A stretch of DNA of 64,000 nt from Corynebacterium freneyi (GCF_030408835.1 NZ_CP047357.1:248001-312000), one strand, 5' to 3'; numbered from the stretch's first letter, positions 17,270 to 26,897 are shown. The notes: a model not told the origin generated them from the letters alone. Translations and numbers: made by a program.

Positions 17270-18409
17270 GTGCACGAATCAGCCTTGACGCGAATCTCCG
17301 TAGTTTCCGGGGCCAAAATCGACCACGACGTGGCTTTCCGCGATCTGACGACGCTGCGCCTCGGCGGCAAACCCGCCGCCGCGGTGCGCTGCTCGACCGT
17401 CGACGCGGTCGTCGACGTCGTTCGGACGCTCGACGAGGAGGGCGTGCCGTTGCTCGTCGTCGGCGGCGGATCGAACCTCGTCGTCGCCGACGAACCCGGC
17501 GACCTGGTGGCCGTGATCATCGAGGCCGACGACATTGCGCTGGGCACGTCCGGGCACGGGCTCGACGTCGATGGCGCGACCGTGGAGGCGGAGGCCGGCG
17601 CGGTGTGGGACGACGTGGTGGAGATGTCGGTCGCCGCCGGGTTCGGCGGGTTGGAGTGCCTGTCGGGCATTCCCGGGTCGGCGGGGGCGACGCCGGTGCA
17701 GAACGTCGGCGCGTACGGCGTGGAGGTGTCGTCGACGTTGGAGAGCGTGCGGTTGTACGACCGTCGCACCGGCGCCGACGAGTGGGTGTCGCCGGAGTCC
17801 CTCGAGCTGGCGTACCGGTACTCGAATCTGAAATTCACCGCGCGGGCCGTGGTGCTGGCCGTGCGGTTCCGCCTGACCGTCGACGGGTTGTCGGCGCCGC
17901 TGCGATACGGCGAGTTGGCCAAGCGCCTGGGCGTCGGCCCGGAGGAGGGCGCGTCCGGCGAGGCCCGCCGACCCGTCGCCGACGTGCGGGAGGCCGTGCT
18001 GGCCCTGCGTCGCGGCAAGGGCATGGTGCTTGACGACGCCGACCACGACACCTGGTCCGCCGGTTCGTTCTTCACGAACCCGATCGTCGGAGAGGCCGAG
18101 GTGGAGGCCGTGCGGGGTCGGGTGGAGCGCAGGTGCGGGGCCGACGTCGCCGAGTCGATGCCGTCGTACCCGGGCGGGAAGCTGTCGGCGGCGTGGCTCA
18201 TCGAGCGCGCCGGTTTCCCGAAGGGCCACCCGGGGCCGGAGGCGCCGGCGCGGCTGTCGACGAAGCACACGTTGGCGCTGACCAACCGGGGCGGGGCGAC
18301 GTCGGCGGACCTCATCGCCCTGGCGCGCGAGGTCCGCGACGGGGTCCGGGATGCCTTCGGCGTGACGCTGGTGCCCGAGCCGGTGTGGATCGGCGCAGAG
18401 CTGGACTAA
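17270..18409 (+). CDS. murB: UDP-N-acetylenolpyruvoylglucosamine reductase
   Basis: Reduces UDP-GlcNAc-enolpyruvate to UDP-MurNAc with NADPH and FAD, the second committed step of peptidoglycan synthesis. The 379-residue protein has the FAD-binding block VVGGGSNLVVAD. IPGSAGATPVQNVGAYG and YRYSNLKF follow, then the proton-donor serine in SAGSFFTNP and the C-terminal glutamate in PEPVWIG. Length fits the actinobacterial type I enzyme. The GTG at 17270 is chosen because of the -10 box seven bases upstream. It converges on fadD. Position equals Rv0482. Confidence 0.95.
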   Translation: MHESALTRISVVSGAKIDHDVAFRDLTTLRLGGKPAAAVRCSTVDAVVDVVRTLDEEGVPLLVVGGGSNLVVADEPGDLVAVIIEADDIALGTSGHGLDVDGATVEAEAGAVWDDVVEMSVAAGFGGLECLSGIPGSAGATPVQNVGAYGVEVSSTLESVRLYDRRTGADEWVSPESLELAYRYSNLKFTARAVVLAVRFRLTVDGLSAPLRYGELAKRLGVGPEEGASGEARRPVADVREAVLALRRGKGMVLDDADHDTWSAGSFFTNPIVGEAEVEAVRGRVERRCGADVAESMPSYPGGKLSAAWLIERAGFPKGHPGPEAPARLSTKHTLALTNRGGATSADLIALAREVRDGVRDAFGVTLVPEPVWIGAELD

Positions 18410-18437
18410 CGCCGGGCCGGCGCCCGGAGGCGCGGGA

Positions 18438-20207
18438 TCAGTGCCCGCGGGTCGCCAGCGAATCGACGGAGACGCCGGTCTCCTGCAGCTGGGCCAGCAG
18501 CACGTCGCGCACGTCGCGGCGGCGTACCTTGCCCATCTGGTCGCGCGGCATCTCGTCGAGGTGGAAGAAGGCGCGCGGCACCTTGTAGCCCGTCAGGTTC
18601 TCGCGGGCATGCGCCCGGTACGCCCCGACGTCGAGGTTGGCGTAGTCGCCCAACGCCACCGCGGCGACGACGAGCTCCGACCCATCCGACTTCGGCAGGC
18701 CCACCACCGTCGCGTCGACGATGTCGGGGTGCTCCAGCAGCACTTCTTCGACCTCGGCGGGGTAGACGTTGAAGCCGCCGGTGATGATGACCTCCTTGAT
18801 GCGCGCCACCAGGCGCAGGAAGCCGTCCTCCTCCAGCACGCCGACGTCGCCCGTGCGGTACCAGCGGCCGCCTTCCGCGCCGTCCGGGCCGTCGGTGAAG
18901 GACTTCTCGGTTTCCTCCGGGTGGTTGAGGTAGCCGGCGAACACCTGCGGGCCGCGGACGATGACCTCGCCCTCCGTGCCATCCGGGACGTGCCGCGTCG
19001 GATCGTCCGGGTCGACGACCGCGATGTCGGTGTCCGGGAACGGGATGCCGACGTAGCCGGGGCGGCGGTTGCCGTCCATCGGGTTGCCCACGATGATCGG
19101 CGACGTCTCCGTCAGGCCGTAGCCCTCCACCAACCGGCCGCCGGTGAGGCGCTCCCACTTCTCGACGATGGACACCGGCAGGGTCGAGGCGCCGCAGAAG
19201 GAGAACTTCACGCCGGTGATGTCGACGTTCTTTTCCTCGGCGGCGTCGATGATCTTCTCGTACAGCGTCGGCACGCCCGGCACCCACGTGGGGCGGTTGG
19301 TCTTCATCACCTTCATGATCAGGTCCATCTCCGCCGCCGGGACGAGGACCAGTTCGGCGCCGATGAGCATGGCCAGGTTGTTGACGATGGTCAGGCCGTA
19401 GGCGTGGAAGAGCGGCAGGACGCCGAGGACGGTTTCCTTCTCGTCGCCCAGGCCCGGCACCCACGCCTTGCCCATCAGGATGTTGGCGACCAGGCCGCGG
19501 TGGGTCAGCTGCGCGCCCTTGGGGGTGCCGGTGGTGCCGGAGGTGTACATGATGACGGCGATGTCGTCGACGGCGACGTCCGCCGGGGAAACGATGTCGC
19601 GGCCGTCACCGCCGACCGCGTCGCCGATGACGGCGTCGAAGCCCATGACCTGCGGGGCGGGGGCGTGGAGTTTGTCGCGGGAGGCCTTCAGCGCCGGGAT
19701 CGGCAGCTTCAACGCGGTGCGCATGATCCACGGCAGGTCGCGGAGCATGTCGACGGCGATGATCGTCTCCAGCGGGGTGTCGCGGCGCAGTTCCTCGAGC
19801 ACGGGCACGGTCTTGTCCCAGCAGATGGCGACGCGGGCGCCGTGGTCGTTGAAGGGGTGGCGCAGTTCGTGGGCGGTGTAGAGCGGGTTGTGCTCGATGA
19901 CGATGGCGCCGAGGCGCAGAATGGCCCAGTAGGCGATGACGTGCTGGGGGCAGTTCGGCATGACCAGTGCGACGTGGTCGCCGCGGCGGACGCCGAGGGC
20001 GCGCAGGCCGGCGGCGGCGCGGCGCACCCGTTCGTCGAGTTCGGCGTACGTCCAGCCGCGGCCGAAGAACCGCAGCGCGGTGCGGTCCGGGTGGTCCGCG
20101 ATGGTCCGGTCGTAGACGTCGTTGAGGGTGGTGTCTCCGTAGTCGAGGTGGGGGTCGGTCCAGTCCGGGTAATGCTCCAGCCAGGTCCGGTCGGTCGATG
20201 CGCTCAT
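18438..20207 (-). CDS. fadD: Long-chain fatty-acid-CoA ligase
   Basis: Activates a fatty acid with ATP and CoA through an acyl-adenylate. The 589-residue protein has the AMP-binding P-loop YTSGTTGTPKGAQLTH, the EGYGLTETSP motif and YRTGDVGVLEEDGFLRLVAR. The hinge region IKEVIITGGFNVYPAEVEE follows, with the C-terminal catalytic lysine in QMGKVRRRD. The ATG at 20207 is preceded by a strong AAGGAGG on the minus strand. A GTTAGAGTAAC palindrome in the gap to mshA could be an operator. Chain-length specificity is not visible. Confidence 0.9.
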   Translation of the reverse strand: MSASTDRTWLEHYPDWTDPHLDYGDTTLNDVYDRTIADHPDRTALRFFGRGWTYAELDERVRRAAAGLRALGVRRGDHVALVMPNCPQHVIAYWAILRLGAIVIEHNPLYTAHELRHPFNDHGARVAICWDKTVPVLEELRRDTPLETIIAVDMLRDLPWIMRTALKLPIPALKASRDKLHAPAPQVMGFDAVIGDAVGGDGRDIVSPADVAVDDIAVIMYTSGTTGTPKGAQLTHRGLVANILMGKAWVPGLGDEKETVLGVLPLFHAYGLTIVNNLAMLIGAELVLVPAAEMDLIMKVMKTNRPTWVPGVPTLYEKIIDAAEEKNVDITGVKFSFCGASTLPVSIVEKWERLTGGRLVEGYGLTETSPIIVGNPMDGNRRPGYVGIPFPDTDIAVVDPDDPTRHVPDGTEGEVIVRGPQVFAGYLNHPEETEKSFTDGPDGAEGGRWYRTGDVGVLEEDGFLRLVARIKEVIITGGFNVYPAEVEEVLLEHPDIVDATVVGLPKSDGSELVVAAVALGDYANLDVGAYRAHARENLTGYKVPRAFFHLDEMPRDQMGKVRRRDVRDVLLAQLQETGVSVDSLATRGH

Positions 20208-20230
20208 GAGGTGCCTCCTTTGCAACCTAC

Positions 20231-20241
20231 GTTAGAGTAAC
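20231..20241. promoter_or_regulatory. Palindrome GTTAGAGTAAC between fadD and mshA
   Basis: GTTA and TAAC flank GAG as a perfect 11-base palindrome, 24 bases upstream of the fadD ATG. It may be part of a repressor operator for fadD. It is short, so chance is possible. Confidence 0.3.
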
Positions 20242-20295
20242 TTATTGCCGGTCGCGCGCCGGGGCCGATGTTTGCGGTCCTTGCTTGCCGACGGG

Positions 20296-20301
20296 CATTG
20301 T
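20296..20301 (+). promoter_or_regulatory. -10 box CATTGT, leaderless start of mshA
   Basis: CATTGT lies six bases before the ATG at 20308. The upstream frame extension in the same frame has no family similarity. Confidence 0.4.
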
Positions 20302-20307
20302 GGAGCC

Positions 20308-21621
20308 ATGAACGGCCACATCGAGGCGTACGCCGGGCATCGTCCCGAGCGGGTCGCGGTCATCTCCATGCACACCTCGCCCCTGGAGCAACCGGGCACC
20401 GGCGACGCCGGCGGCATGAACGTCTACGTGTTGCGCACGTGCCGGGAACTGGCGTCGCGCGGCATCGCGGTGGACGTGTTCACGCGGGCCACGCGCCCGA
20501 GTCAGGGCGAGATCGTGGAGGTCGCGCCGAACCTGCGCGTGATCAACATCACGGCGGGCCCGTATGAGGGGCTGTCGAAGTCGGAGCTGCCGACCCAGCT
20601 GGCCGCGTTCACCGGCGGGGTGCTCATGTTCGCCCGCTGCCACGGGCTGCGCTACTGCGTGGTCCATTCCCATTACTGGTTGTCGGGCCAGGTCGGGTGG
20701 TTGCTGCGGGATCTGTGGCGGGTGCCGCTGGTGCACACCGCGCACACGTTGGCGGCGGTGAAGAACCTCCACCTCGCCGAGGGGGATTCCCCGGAACCGG
20801 AGTCGCGGCGCATCTGCGAGCAGCAGATCGCGGACAACGCCGACGTCATGGTGGTCAACACCGACGAAGAGCGGGACAACCTCACCGAGCATTACGACGC
20901 CGACGCGTCGCGCATCGAGGTCATTCCCCCGGGCGTGGACGTGCACCTGTACAGCCCGGGCAGCGACCGCGCCACGGAACGCAGCCGAAGGGAACTGGGC
21001 ATTCCGCTGCATGCGAAGGTCGTGCTCTTCGTCGGCAGGCTGCAGCGGCTCAAGGGGCCGCAGGTGCTGTTGCGCGCCGTCGCGGAGATGGTCGCCCGGC
21101 GCCCCCGGCACAACCTGAAGGTCATCATCTGCGGCGGGCCGTCGGGCACCGGGCTGGAGCGGCCGGACGAATTCCTGGACCTCGCCGAGGAACTGGGGCT
21201 CGGCGACGTCGTTCGCTTCCTGCTGCCGCGTCCGCCGGAGGAATTGGTCAGCCTGTACCGGGCCGCCGACGTCGTGGCGGTGCCCAGCTACAACGAGTCC
21301 TTCGGGCTGGTGGCCATGGAATCCCAGGCCGCCGGCACCCCCGTCGTCGCCGCGCGGGTCGGCGGGCTGCCCATCGCCGTGGCCGACGGCAAGACGGGCG
21401 TCCTCGTCGACGGCCACGACCCGCAGCGGTGGGCCGACGCGCTCGGCGAACTGCTCGGCGACGACGAACGCCGCATCGACATGGCCCACGCCGCACCGGC
21501 CCACGCGGAGGAGTTCTCGTGGGAACGCACCGTCGACAAGCTTCTCGCCGTTTACGATCGGGCCTTGTCCGGGCGCGACGACGATGATTGCGGCCCACGC
21601 GACGCCGAAGGGAGCCGATGA
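20308..21621 (+). CDS. mshA: D-inositol-3-phosphate glycosyltransferase (mycothiol synthesis)
   Basis: Transfers GlcNAc from UDP-GlcNAc to 1L-inositol 1-phosphate, the first step of mycothiol, the main low-molecular-weight thiol of actinobacteria. The 437-residue GT4 protein has the MshA N-terminal [20 protein letters not shown] and [12 protein letters not shown]. It also has [22 protein letters not shown] and the donor-site motif [20 protein letters not shown]. Position equals Rv0486. The YbjN gene starts two bases after its stop, so the two form an operon. Confidence 0.95.
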   Translation: MNGHIEAYAGHRPERVAVISMHTSPLEQPGTGDAGGMNVYVLRTCRELASRGIAVDVFTRATRPSQGEIVEVAPNLRVINITAGPYEGLSKSELPTQLAAFTGGVLMFARCHGLRYCVVHSHYWLSGQVGWLLRDLWRVPLVHTAHTLAAVKNLHLAEGDSPEPESRRICEQQIADNADVMVVNTDEERDNLTEHYDADASRIEVIPPGVDVHLYSPGSDRATERSRRELGIPLHAKVVLFVGRLQRLKGPQVLLRAVAEMVARRPRHNLKVIICGGPSGTGLERPDEFLDLAEELGLGDVVRFLLPRPPEELVSLYRAADVVAVPSYNESFGLVAMESQAAGTPVVAARVGGLPIAVADGKTGVLVDGHDPQRWADALGELLGDDERRIDMAHAAPAHAEEFSWERTVDKLLAVYDRALSGRDDDDCGPRDAEGSR

Positions 21622-21622
21622 C

Positions 21623-22144
21623 ATGACAGACGTCGACGACACCACCGAGAACACCGCCGCGCCGAGCGGCGACGGCCTGACCGCGCTGACCGCCCAGCTC
21701 GACCGCATGGGGGTGGAGCACAAGACCGCCGAGCAGTCGGCGATCGTCGTGCTGCCGGGCACCCGCAAACTCAAGACGGTGTGCCTGCTCACCCCCGCCC
21801 CCGATTCGCTGCGCGTCGAAGCCTTCGTGTGCCGCAACCCCGAGGAAAACCACGCCGGCGTCCACGAATGGCTGCTGCAGCGCAACCGACGCCTGTTCGG
21901 CATCGCCTACACCGTCGACGCCCAGGGCGACATCTACCTGGTCGGCCAGCTGCCGCCCGCGCTGTCCGACGAAGACCTCGACCGCGTGCTCGGGCAGGTG
22001 CTGGAAGCCTCCGACGGCGACTTCAACAAGATCCTCGAACGCGGGTTCTCCACCTCCATCAAGAGGGAATGGGAATGGCGCGTCGACCGGGGCGAGTCGT
22101 TGGCCAACCTGGAGCAGTTCCGCCACCTGGCCGACGAATCCTGA
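21623..22144 (+). CDS. YbjN-domain protein
   Basis: A 173-residue acidic soluble protein with a YbjN-type (type III secretion chaperone-like) alpha/beta fold: a central strand [32 protein letters not shown] and [20 protein letters not shown]. It matches Rv0487 between mshA and gpm. Its ATG at 21623 lies one base after the mshA stop, with GGGAGCC upstream. Function unknown; the tight link to mshA is conserved in actinobacteria. Confidence 0.8.
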   Translation: MTDVDDTTENTAAPSGDGLTALTAQLDRMGVEHKTAEQSAIVVLPGTRKLKTVCLLTPAPDSLRVEAFVCRNPEENHAGVHEWLLQRNRRLFGIAYTVDAQGDIYLVGQLPPALSDEDLDRVLGQVLEASDGDFNKILERGFSTSIKREWEWRVDRGESLANLEQFRHLADES

Positions 22145-22217
22145 ACCGCCCCTCGCGCACCCCGAAGCGGGGGATTCCCGGAATGGGGGAGCACGAGCGC
22201 GTCCCCCTGTTTTCGGG

Positions 22218-22223
22218 CATGAT
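22218..22223 (+). promoter_or_regulatory. -10 box CATGAT, leaderless start of gpmA
   Basis: CATGAT lies seven bases before the ATG at 22231 and overlaps an alternative in-frame ATG at 22219. Confidence 0.4.
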
Positions 22224-22230
22224 CGGGGGC

Positions 22231-22977
22231 ATGAGCAACGGAAAACTTGTCCTCGTCCGCCATGGTCAGAGTGAGTGGAACGCCTCGAACCAGTTCACCG
22301 GCTGGTACGACGTCGCCCTGACCGACAAGGGCCGCGCGGAGGCCGTCCGCGCCGGCGAGATGATGGTCGAAGCCGGTCTCGAGCCGACCATCCTGTACAC
22401 CTCGCTGCTGCGCCGCGCCATCAACACCGCTCACCTGGCCCTCGACGCCGCCGATCGCCTGTGGATCCCGGTCGTCCGCGACTGGCGTCTCAACGAGCGC
22501 CACTACGGCGCCCTGCAGGGCCTGAACAAGGCCGAGACCAAGGAGAAGTACGGCGACGAGCAGTTCATGACCTGGCGCCGCTCCTACGACACCCCGCCGC
22601 CGCCGCTGGACGACGACTCCCCGTACTCGCAGGCCAACGACCCGCGCTACGCCGGCGTCGAGAACCCGCCGAAGACCGAGTGCCTGAAGGACGTCGAGGA
22701 GCGCCTGATCCCGTACTTCGAGGCCGAGATCCTGCCGCGCCTGAAGAACGGCGAGACCGTCATGCTCGCCGCGCACGGCAACACCCTGCGCGCCATGCTC
22801 ATGTACCTGGACGGCATCACCCCGGAGGCCATCGCCGAGGTCAACGTCCCGACCGGCATCCCGCTGGTCTACGAGTTCGACGCCGAGGGCAAGGTCCAGA
22901 ACCCGGGCGGCACCTACCTGGACCCGGAGGCCGCCGCCGCCGGCGCCGCCGCCGTGGCCAACCAGGGCAACAAGTAA
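22231..22977 (+). CDS. gpmA: 2,3-bisphosphoglycerate-dependent phosphoglycerate mutase
   Basis: Interconverts 3- and 2-phosphoglycerate in glycolysis and gluconeogenesis. The 248-residue protein has the phosphohistidine motif [10 protein letters not shown] (H11), the [13 protein letters not shown] loop and the second active-site histidine in [11 protein letters not shown]. Length is normal for the cofactor-dependent enzyme. A leaderless ATG at 22231 is preferred over the in-frame ATG at 22219. Position equals Rv0489. A strong terminator follows. Confidence 0.95.
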   Translation: MSNGKLVLVRHGQSEWNASNQFTGWYDVALTDKGRAEAVRAGEMMVEAGLEPTILYTSLLRRAINTAHLALDAADRLWIPVVRDWRLNERHYGALQGLNKAETKEKYGDEQFMTWRRSYDTPPPPLDDDSPYSQANDPRYAGVENPPKTECLKDVEERLIPYFEAEILPRLKNGETVMLAAHGNTLRAMLMYLDGITPEAIAEVNVPTGIPLVYEFDAEGKVQNPGGTYLDPEAAAAGAAAVANQGNK

Positions 22978-23000
22978 CGCCTCCGCTTTCCGCGGTATGA

Positions 23001-23034
23001 GGGCCGCGTCCGCTTCGGCGGGCGCGGCCCTTGT
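23001..23034 (+). terminator. Rho-independent terminator after gpmA
   Basis: A 13-base stem (23001-23013 with 23018-23030, one G-T pair) is closed by a TTCG tetraloop and followed by TTGT. Confidence 0.85.
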
Positions 23035-23161
23035 CGTCGGCGTCCATTCAACCGCCGTGCGGCATTTCCGGTGTGGCGAACGAGGTTTCGCGTGTGCCCC
23101 GGGGTGGGGGATGGCGCGCGCGGCGGGTCCGGGTCGCCGGGCGCGGGGGTCGGGGAGGCGA

Positions 23162-23167
23162 TAGGGT
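23162..23167 (+). promoter_or_regulatory. -10 box TAGGGT, leaderless start of senX3
   Basis: TAGGGT lies six bases before the GTG at 23174 with no ribosome binding site between. Confidence 0.5.
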
Positions 23168-23173
23168 GGTTTC

Positions 23174-24322
23174 GTGACCTCCACCATTTTCGCTGCGTTA
23201 GTGGGTGCGGCCGTGATGGCCGCGGTTCTCATCGGCGGCGGCGCCGTCACCGGAGTGGTCAAGGCGGTGACGAAGAAGCGGTCGGGGGCGGAGGAACGCG
23301 TCACCACCATCGCCCAGGTTCTGCATCTGGCCATCCAGGGCGCCCCGACGGGCATCGTGGTCGTCGACATTTCCCGCGACGTCCTCCTGTCGAACCCGCA
23401 GGCGCACCAGCTCGGGCTCATGCACGAGCGCGTGCTCCACGACCTCGGCTGGGAGGCGGCGCTGCGGGTGTTCGACACGCAGGAGGAGCAGGAGCTCAAC
23501 CTGGTCATTCCGGCGCGCCGGGCGGGTGCGCCCGACAAGTCGGTGCGCTGCCTGGTCAGCCCGTTGACCATGGCGGACGACCGGTTCGTGGTGCTCTACG
23601 CCACCGACGAGTCGGAGTTGGTGCGCATGGAGGCCGCGCGCCGAGACTTCGTGGCCAACGTCTCGCACGAGCTGAAGACCCCGGTCGGCGCGATGAGCCT
23701 GCTGGTGGAGGCGCTGGCGGAGGCGAAGGACGACCCGGAAGCCGTCGAGCATTTCAGCGAGAGCCTGACGCGCGAAGCGAAGCGCCTGTCCACGATGATC
23801 ACCGAGCTGATTTCGCTGTCGAAGTTGCAGGGCGCGGAGGCGTTGCCCGACATGGAGCCGCTGAAGGTGTCGGAGATCGTCGACGCCGCCGTGTACCGCA
23901 CCAAGATCCTGGCGGACCAGGCGGGCATTTCGGTGAGCACCGACTGCGAGGAGGGGCTGATGGTCATGGGCGACCGTTCGCTGCTCATCACGGCGGTGGC
24001 CAACTTGATCACCAACGCCGTCAACTACTCGCCGGAGCAGACGCCCGTCAGCGTGTCGGTGAAGATGACGGACGGCGACACCGTCGCCATCCGCGTCACC
24101 GACCGCGGCATCGGCATCTCACTTGCGGACCAGGAACGTATTTTTGAGCGATTTTTCCGCGTCGACAAGGCGCGTTCCCGCTCTACCGGCGGCACTGGCC
24201 TCGGTTTGGCGATCGTCAAACACGTCGTCGCCAACCACAAGGGGGCCATTAAGATTTGGAGCAGGCCCGGCACCGGCTCGACCTTCACCCTCGAACTGCC
24301 GGCCCTGAAGAAGGAAGGATGA
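23174..24322 (+). CDS. senX3: Sensor histidine kinase SenX3
   Basis: Membrane sensor that phosphorylates RegX3, in mycobacteria in response to phosphate limitation. The 382-residue protein has an N-terminal transmembrane helix (about 4-30) and a PAS-like domain (about 45-145). The HisKA block FVANVSHELKTPVGAM follows, with phospho-acceptor H165. The catalytic domain shows NLITNAVNYSP (N box), DRGIGIS (G1) and GGTGLGLAIVKHV (G2). Sequence and layout follow mycobacterial SenX3 closely. The GTG start is leaderless. Its stop overlaps the next start (ATGA). The signal in this organism is inferred from family knowledge. Confidence 0.92.
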   Translation: MTSTIFAALVGAAVMAAVLIGGGAVTGVVKAVTKKRSGAEERVTTIAQVLHLAIQGAPTGIVVVDISRDVLLSNPQAHQLGLMHERVLHDLGWEAALRVFDTQEEQELNLVIPARRAGAPDKSVRCLVSPLTMADDRFVVLYATDESELVRMEAARRDFVANVSHELKTPVGAMSLLVEALAEAKDDPEAVEHFSESLTREAKRLSTMITELISLSKLQGAEALPDMEPLKVSEIVDAAVYRTKILADQAGISVSTDCEEGLMVMGDRSLLITAVANLITNAVNYSPEQTPVSVSVKMTDGDTVAIRVTDRGIGISLADQERIFERFFRVDKARSRSTGGTGLGLAIVKHVVANHKGAIKIWSRPGTGSTFTLELPALKKEG

Positions 24323-25023
24323 TCCCACCCGTGACCTCCGTTCTCATCGTCGAAGACGAGGCCGCCCTCGCCGAACCGTTGGCGTTCCTCCTGAAGAAGG
24401 AGGGCTTCGAGGTCCGCATCGCGGGCGACGGCCCGACCGCGTTGGCCGAGTTCGAGGCGCATGATCCCGACATCGTCCTGTTGGACCTGATGTTGCCGGG
24501 CATGAGCGGCACCGAGGTGTGCAAGAACCTCCGGTTGCGGTCGAATGTTCCGGTCATCATGGTCACGGCCCGCGACAGCGAGATCGACAAGGTCGTGGGC
24601 CTGGAGATCGGCGCGGACGATTACGTGACCAAGCCGTACAGTTCCCGCGAGCTCATCGCCCGTATCCGCGCGGTGCTGCGCCGTGGCGGGGAGCAGGAGT
24701 TCGAGGGCGACGAGCTGGAGGAGGACGTCCTGCGGGGCGGCCGGGTGGTCATGGACGTCGAGCGTCACGTCGTCACGGTCGACGACGAGGCGGTGTCCAT
24801 GCCGCTGAAGGAGTTCGACCTGCTGGAGTACCTGCTGCGCAACAGTGGCCGGGTGCTCACCCGCGGGCAGCTCATCGACCGGGTGTGGGGCGCCGATTAC
24901 GTCGGCGACACGAAGACCCTGGACGTGCACATCAAGCGTCTGCGTTCGAAGATCGAGGTCAATCCGTCGCGTCCGCGGCACCTGGTCACGGTGCGCGGGT
25001 TGGGCTACAAGTTCGAAGAGTAG
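24319..25023 (+). CDS. regX3: Response regulator RegX3
   Basis: OmpR/PhoB-type DNA-binding regulator paired with SenX3. The receiver domain has the acidic pocket VEDE, the phospho-acceptor Asp in LLDLMLPGMSG (D56 from this start), and Thr and Lys in MVTARD and VTKPYS. A winged-helix domain follows, with VLTRGQLIDRVWG and DVHIKRLRSKIE nearly identical to mycobacterial RegX3. The ATG at 24319 overlaps the senX3 stop; a GTG at 24331 would reproduce the family N-terminus exactly and place the Asp at D52, so it may be the true start. No terminator is obvious before the next gene. Confidence 0.92.
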   Translation: MIPPVTSVLIVEDEAALAEPLAFLLKKEGFEVRIAGDGPTALAEFEAHDPDIVLLDLMLPGMSGTEVCKNLRLRSNVPVIMVTARDSEIDKVVGLEIGADDYVTKPYSSRELIARIRAVLRRGGEQEFEGDELEEDVLRGGRVVMDVERHVVTVDDEAVSMPLKEFDLLEYLLRNSGRVLTRGQLIDRVWGADYVGDTKTLDVHIKRLRSKIEVNPSRPRHLVTVRGLGYKFEE

Positions 25024-25089
25024 CCGGGTGGGCCGGGGGTAATCTGCGGCGGGCCACCGAGATTAGCTAAGTGTGAATAGGATTTGGAC

Positions 25090-26415
25090 ATGGCAGCTTC
25101 ACCGATACTCACGGAACTGCGACTCACTTCGTTCAAGTCGTTTCGAGACGCGCGACTGGCGATTCCTCCTTTGCTGCTCATTACGGGGCGGAATAGTTCG
25201 GGAAAGTCGAACGTGTTCGACGCGGTGTCCGTACTGGCCCGGATCGCCGGTGGAGGGCCGCTAGCCAAGGTCCTGGATGACTCGACGAGTCCGGATGGAG
25301 CGATCCGGGGTGGTAGCCGAGGGTGTGCCCCGCATGGTACGGACTCCTTTTCCCTCGGGTGCGATGTTTCTATGGGAGCGACGGTCTATTCGTGGGACAT
25401 TGAAGTCGAAGTCGGCGATCGTTTGGCTGTCGTGGACGAACGACTTGAATCCATGACCTCCGGTAAGACGAAGAGCCTGATTGGGCCGCCTCGGGTGTTG
25501 CACGACGATGATTCTCCTGGCATTGGGCGCGCGGTGGCGAATGGCAAGAAGGGGACTAATCCCGTCATTGATTTTTGGCGGGATAGAGCCGTTCTCGGAC
25601 AAGTCGAAGCCGTACCCGATGCGGACGATGACGTCCGCGCCGGCGTCGCAGCAGTTCGTTCAACGCTGGGGTCGATGTACCAGCTGGACCCGATTCCGAC
25701 TCGTATGAGAGCCTTCGTGCCGCGAACTGATTACAAGCTCCGACGACACGCAGACAACTTTTCCGCGACTCTTCACCGTTTGCAGGATCGGCAACCCGAG
25801 GCGTTTGGGCATGTCCAAGATCTCGTAGAACGCATCGTGGATGAACGTGTCCGGGGGCTCGACTTCAGTGACACCTCGCTGGGAGACGTCATGGTGGGCC
25901 TTCGGGAAGCACTTGGCCCGTTTGAGGCGGGTGCAGAGCAGTTCACCCCGGCCCGCGAGATGAGCGACGGACTCTTGCGTGTTCTCGGTGTTGCGCTTGT
26001 GCTGCTTGCAGACGCGGAACTCCTTGAAGTAGGCGTACCCGGGAAGAGAAATTCAGCTGTTCCCGCAGTTTTTGTCGAGGAGATTGAAAATGGGTTGCAC
26101 CCATCGCAAGCCAGCTTGTTGTTAGACCTGCTGGTCGACGCGGTGGATTCATCTTCGCGACAGGTTGTGGCGACGACACATAGTCCTGCGTTGCTCGATG
26201 CAGCTGAAGGTTCGCTGAACGAGAGCATCCTGGTTTGTTACCGCGATTCGCAAACTGGCCTCAGCTGCCTGGTTCCGATGGTGGACTTGCCGCAATATCC
26301 TGAGGACATGGCCCGGGGCAGCATCGGTGACAACGTAACCGCCGGACGTTTGACTGGCCCGTTTCGGTCGGAACAGAATATTCATTCCTTCGATGATATT
26401 TTCGGGATTGCCTGA
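25090..26415 (+). CDS. AAA/ABC-type ATPase (OLD/PtuA-like), possible defence protein
   Basis: A 441-residue single-chain ATPase of the AAA_15/AAA_21 kind. Walker A is TGRNSSGKSN (S40 at its end), with FKSFRDARL just before it. An ABC signature-like MSDGLLRVLG lies at 291-300, Walker B AVFVEEIENGLHP has E330 and E331, and the switch histidine H364 is in ATTHSPALL. The middle (about 60-280) is family-specific. The ATG at 25090 has TAGGAT seven bases upstream. Two 60-base lines counted in this gene pair are 57% G+C, below its neighbours, suggesting acquisition. Its stop overlaps the start of a PIN-like nuclease gene (TGATG), so both act together. Similar ATPases pair with nuclease effectors in Septu, PARIS and OLD systems. 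The exact function is unknown. Confidence 0.75.
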   Translation: MAASPILTELRLTSFKSFRDARLAIPPLLLITGRNSSGKSNVFDAVSVLARIAGGGPLAKVLDDSTSPDGAIRGGSRGCAPHGTDSFSLGCDVSMGATVYSWDIEVEVGDRLAVVDERLESMTSGKTKSLIGPPRVLHDDDSPGIGRAVANGKKGTNPVIDFWRDRAVLGQVEAVPDADDDVRAGVAAVRSTLGSMYQLDPIPTRMRAFVPRTDYKLRRHADNFSATLHRLQDRQPEAFGHVQDLVERIVDERVRGLDFSDTSLGDVMVGLREALGPFEAGAEQFTPAREMSDGLLRVLGVALVLLADAELLEVGVPGKRNSAVPAVFVEEIENGLHPSQASLLLDLLVDAVDSSSRQVVATTHSPALLDAAEGSLNESILVCYRDSQTGLSCLVPMVDLPQYPEDMARGSIGDNVTAGRLTGPFRSEQNIHSFDDIFGIA

Positions 26416-26897
26416 TGTCGGCTATGCCGCGGGTGGTGTTCGTTGACACGTCAGTGTTGACGTGCTTGTTGGATGTTCCCGGCAAGAATCAGGACCGAGA
26501 ATCGGTGATCCCCCAGTTCAAGACGTACAAAAAAGCCATGGTGACGATGATTCTCCCGGTTACCGCCGTGGTGGAGACGGGCAATCATATCGCGCAACTG
26601 TCGGACGGCCATCAGAGGAGGGAAGCCGCGCAGCGTTTCGATAAGACTCTCGCAAAGGTCGAAAGTGGTGAGTCACCCTGGATCCCCAATGAACTAACAT
26701 GGGATCCAACGATGATCCGACGATTGCGGAATACTACCGCTAGCGGTGATGACCTCGTGGAGAGGTTGGCCCAGAAGGTTGGCGCCGGGGACTGCATGAT
26801 CTTGGCTGAGCGAGCAGAGTACTCGGAGCGGTCGCAGATTCCGCTCTCGAATATTGCAGTATGGACGCTTGATGCCGAATTATCCGCGCGCGCCTGA
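26415..26897 (+). CDS. PIN-like domain nuclease paired with the ATPase
   Basis: A 160-residue protein with a PIN-type arrangement of acidic residues: D11 in VVFVDTSVL, E54 in AVVETGNHIA, D126 in GAGDCMILAE and D153 in VWTLDAEL. PIN proteins are metal-dependent RNases, often toxins or effectors. It overlaps the ATPase stop by one base and shares its low G+C and codon use, so the two were probably acquired as a unit. An in-frame ATG at 26424 is an alternative start. No antitoxin-like small gene adjoins, so the ATPase may control it. It converges on the cysteine-rich conserved gene. Assignment rests on motifs only. Confidence 0.65.
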   Translation: MSAMPRVVFVDTSVLTCLLDVPGKNQDRESVIPQFKTYKKAMVTMILPVTAVVETGNHIAQLSDGHQRREAAQRFDKTLAKVESGESPWIPNELTWDPTMIRRLRNTTASGDDLVERLAQKVGAGDCMILAERAEYSERSQIPLSNIAVWTLDAELSARA

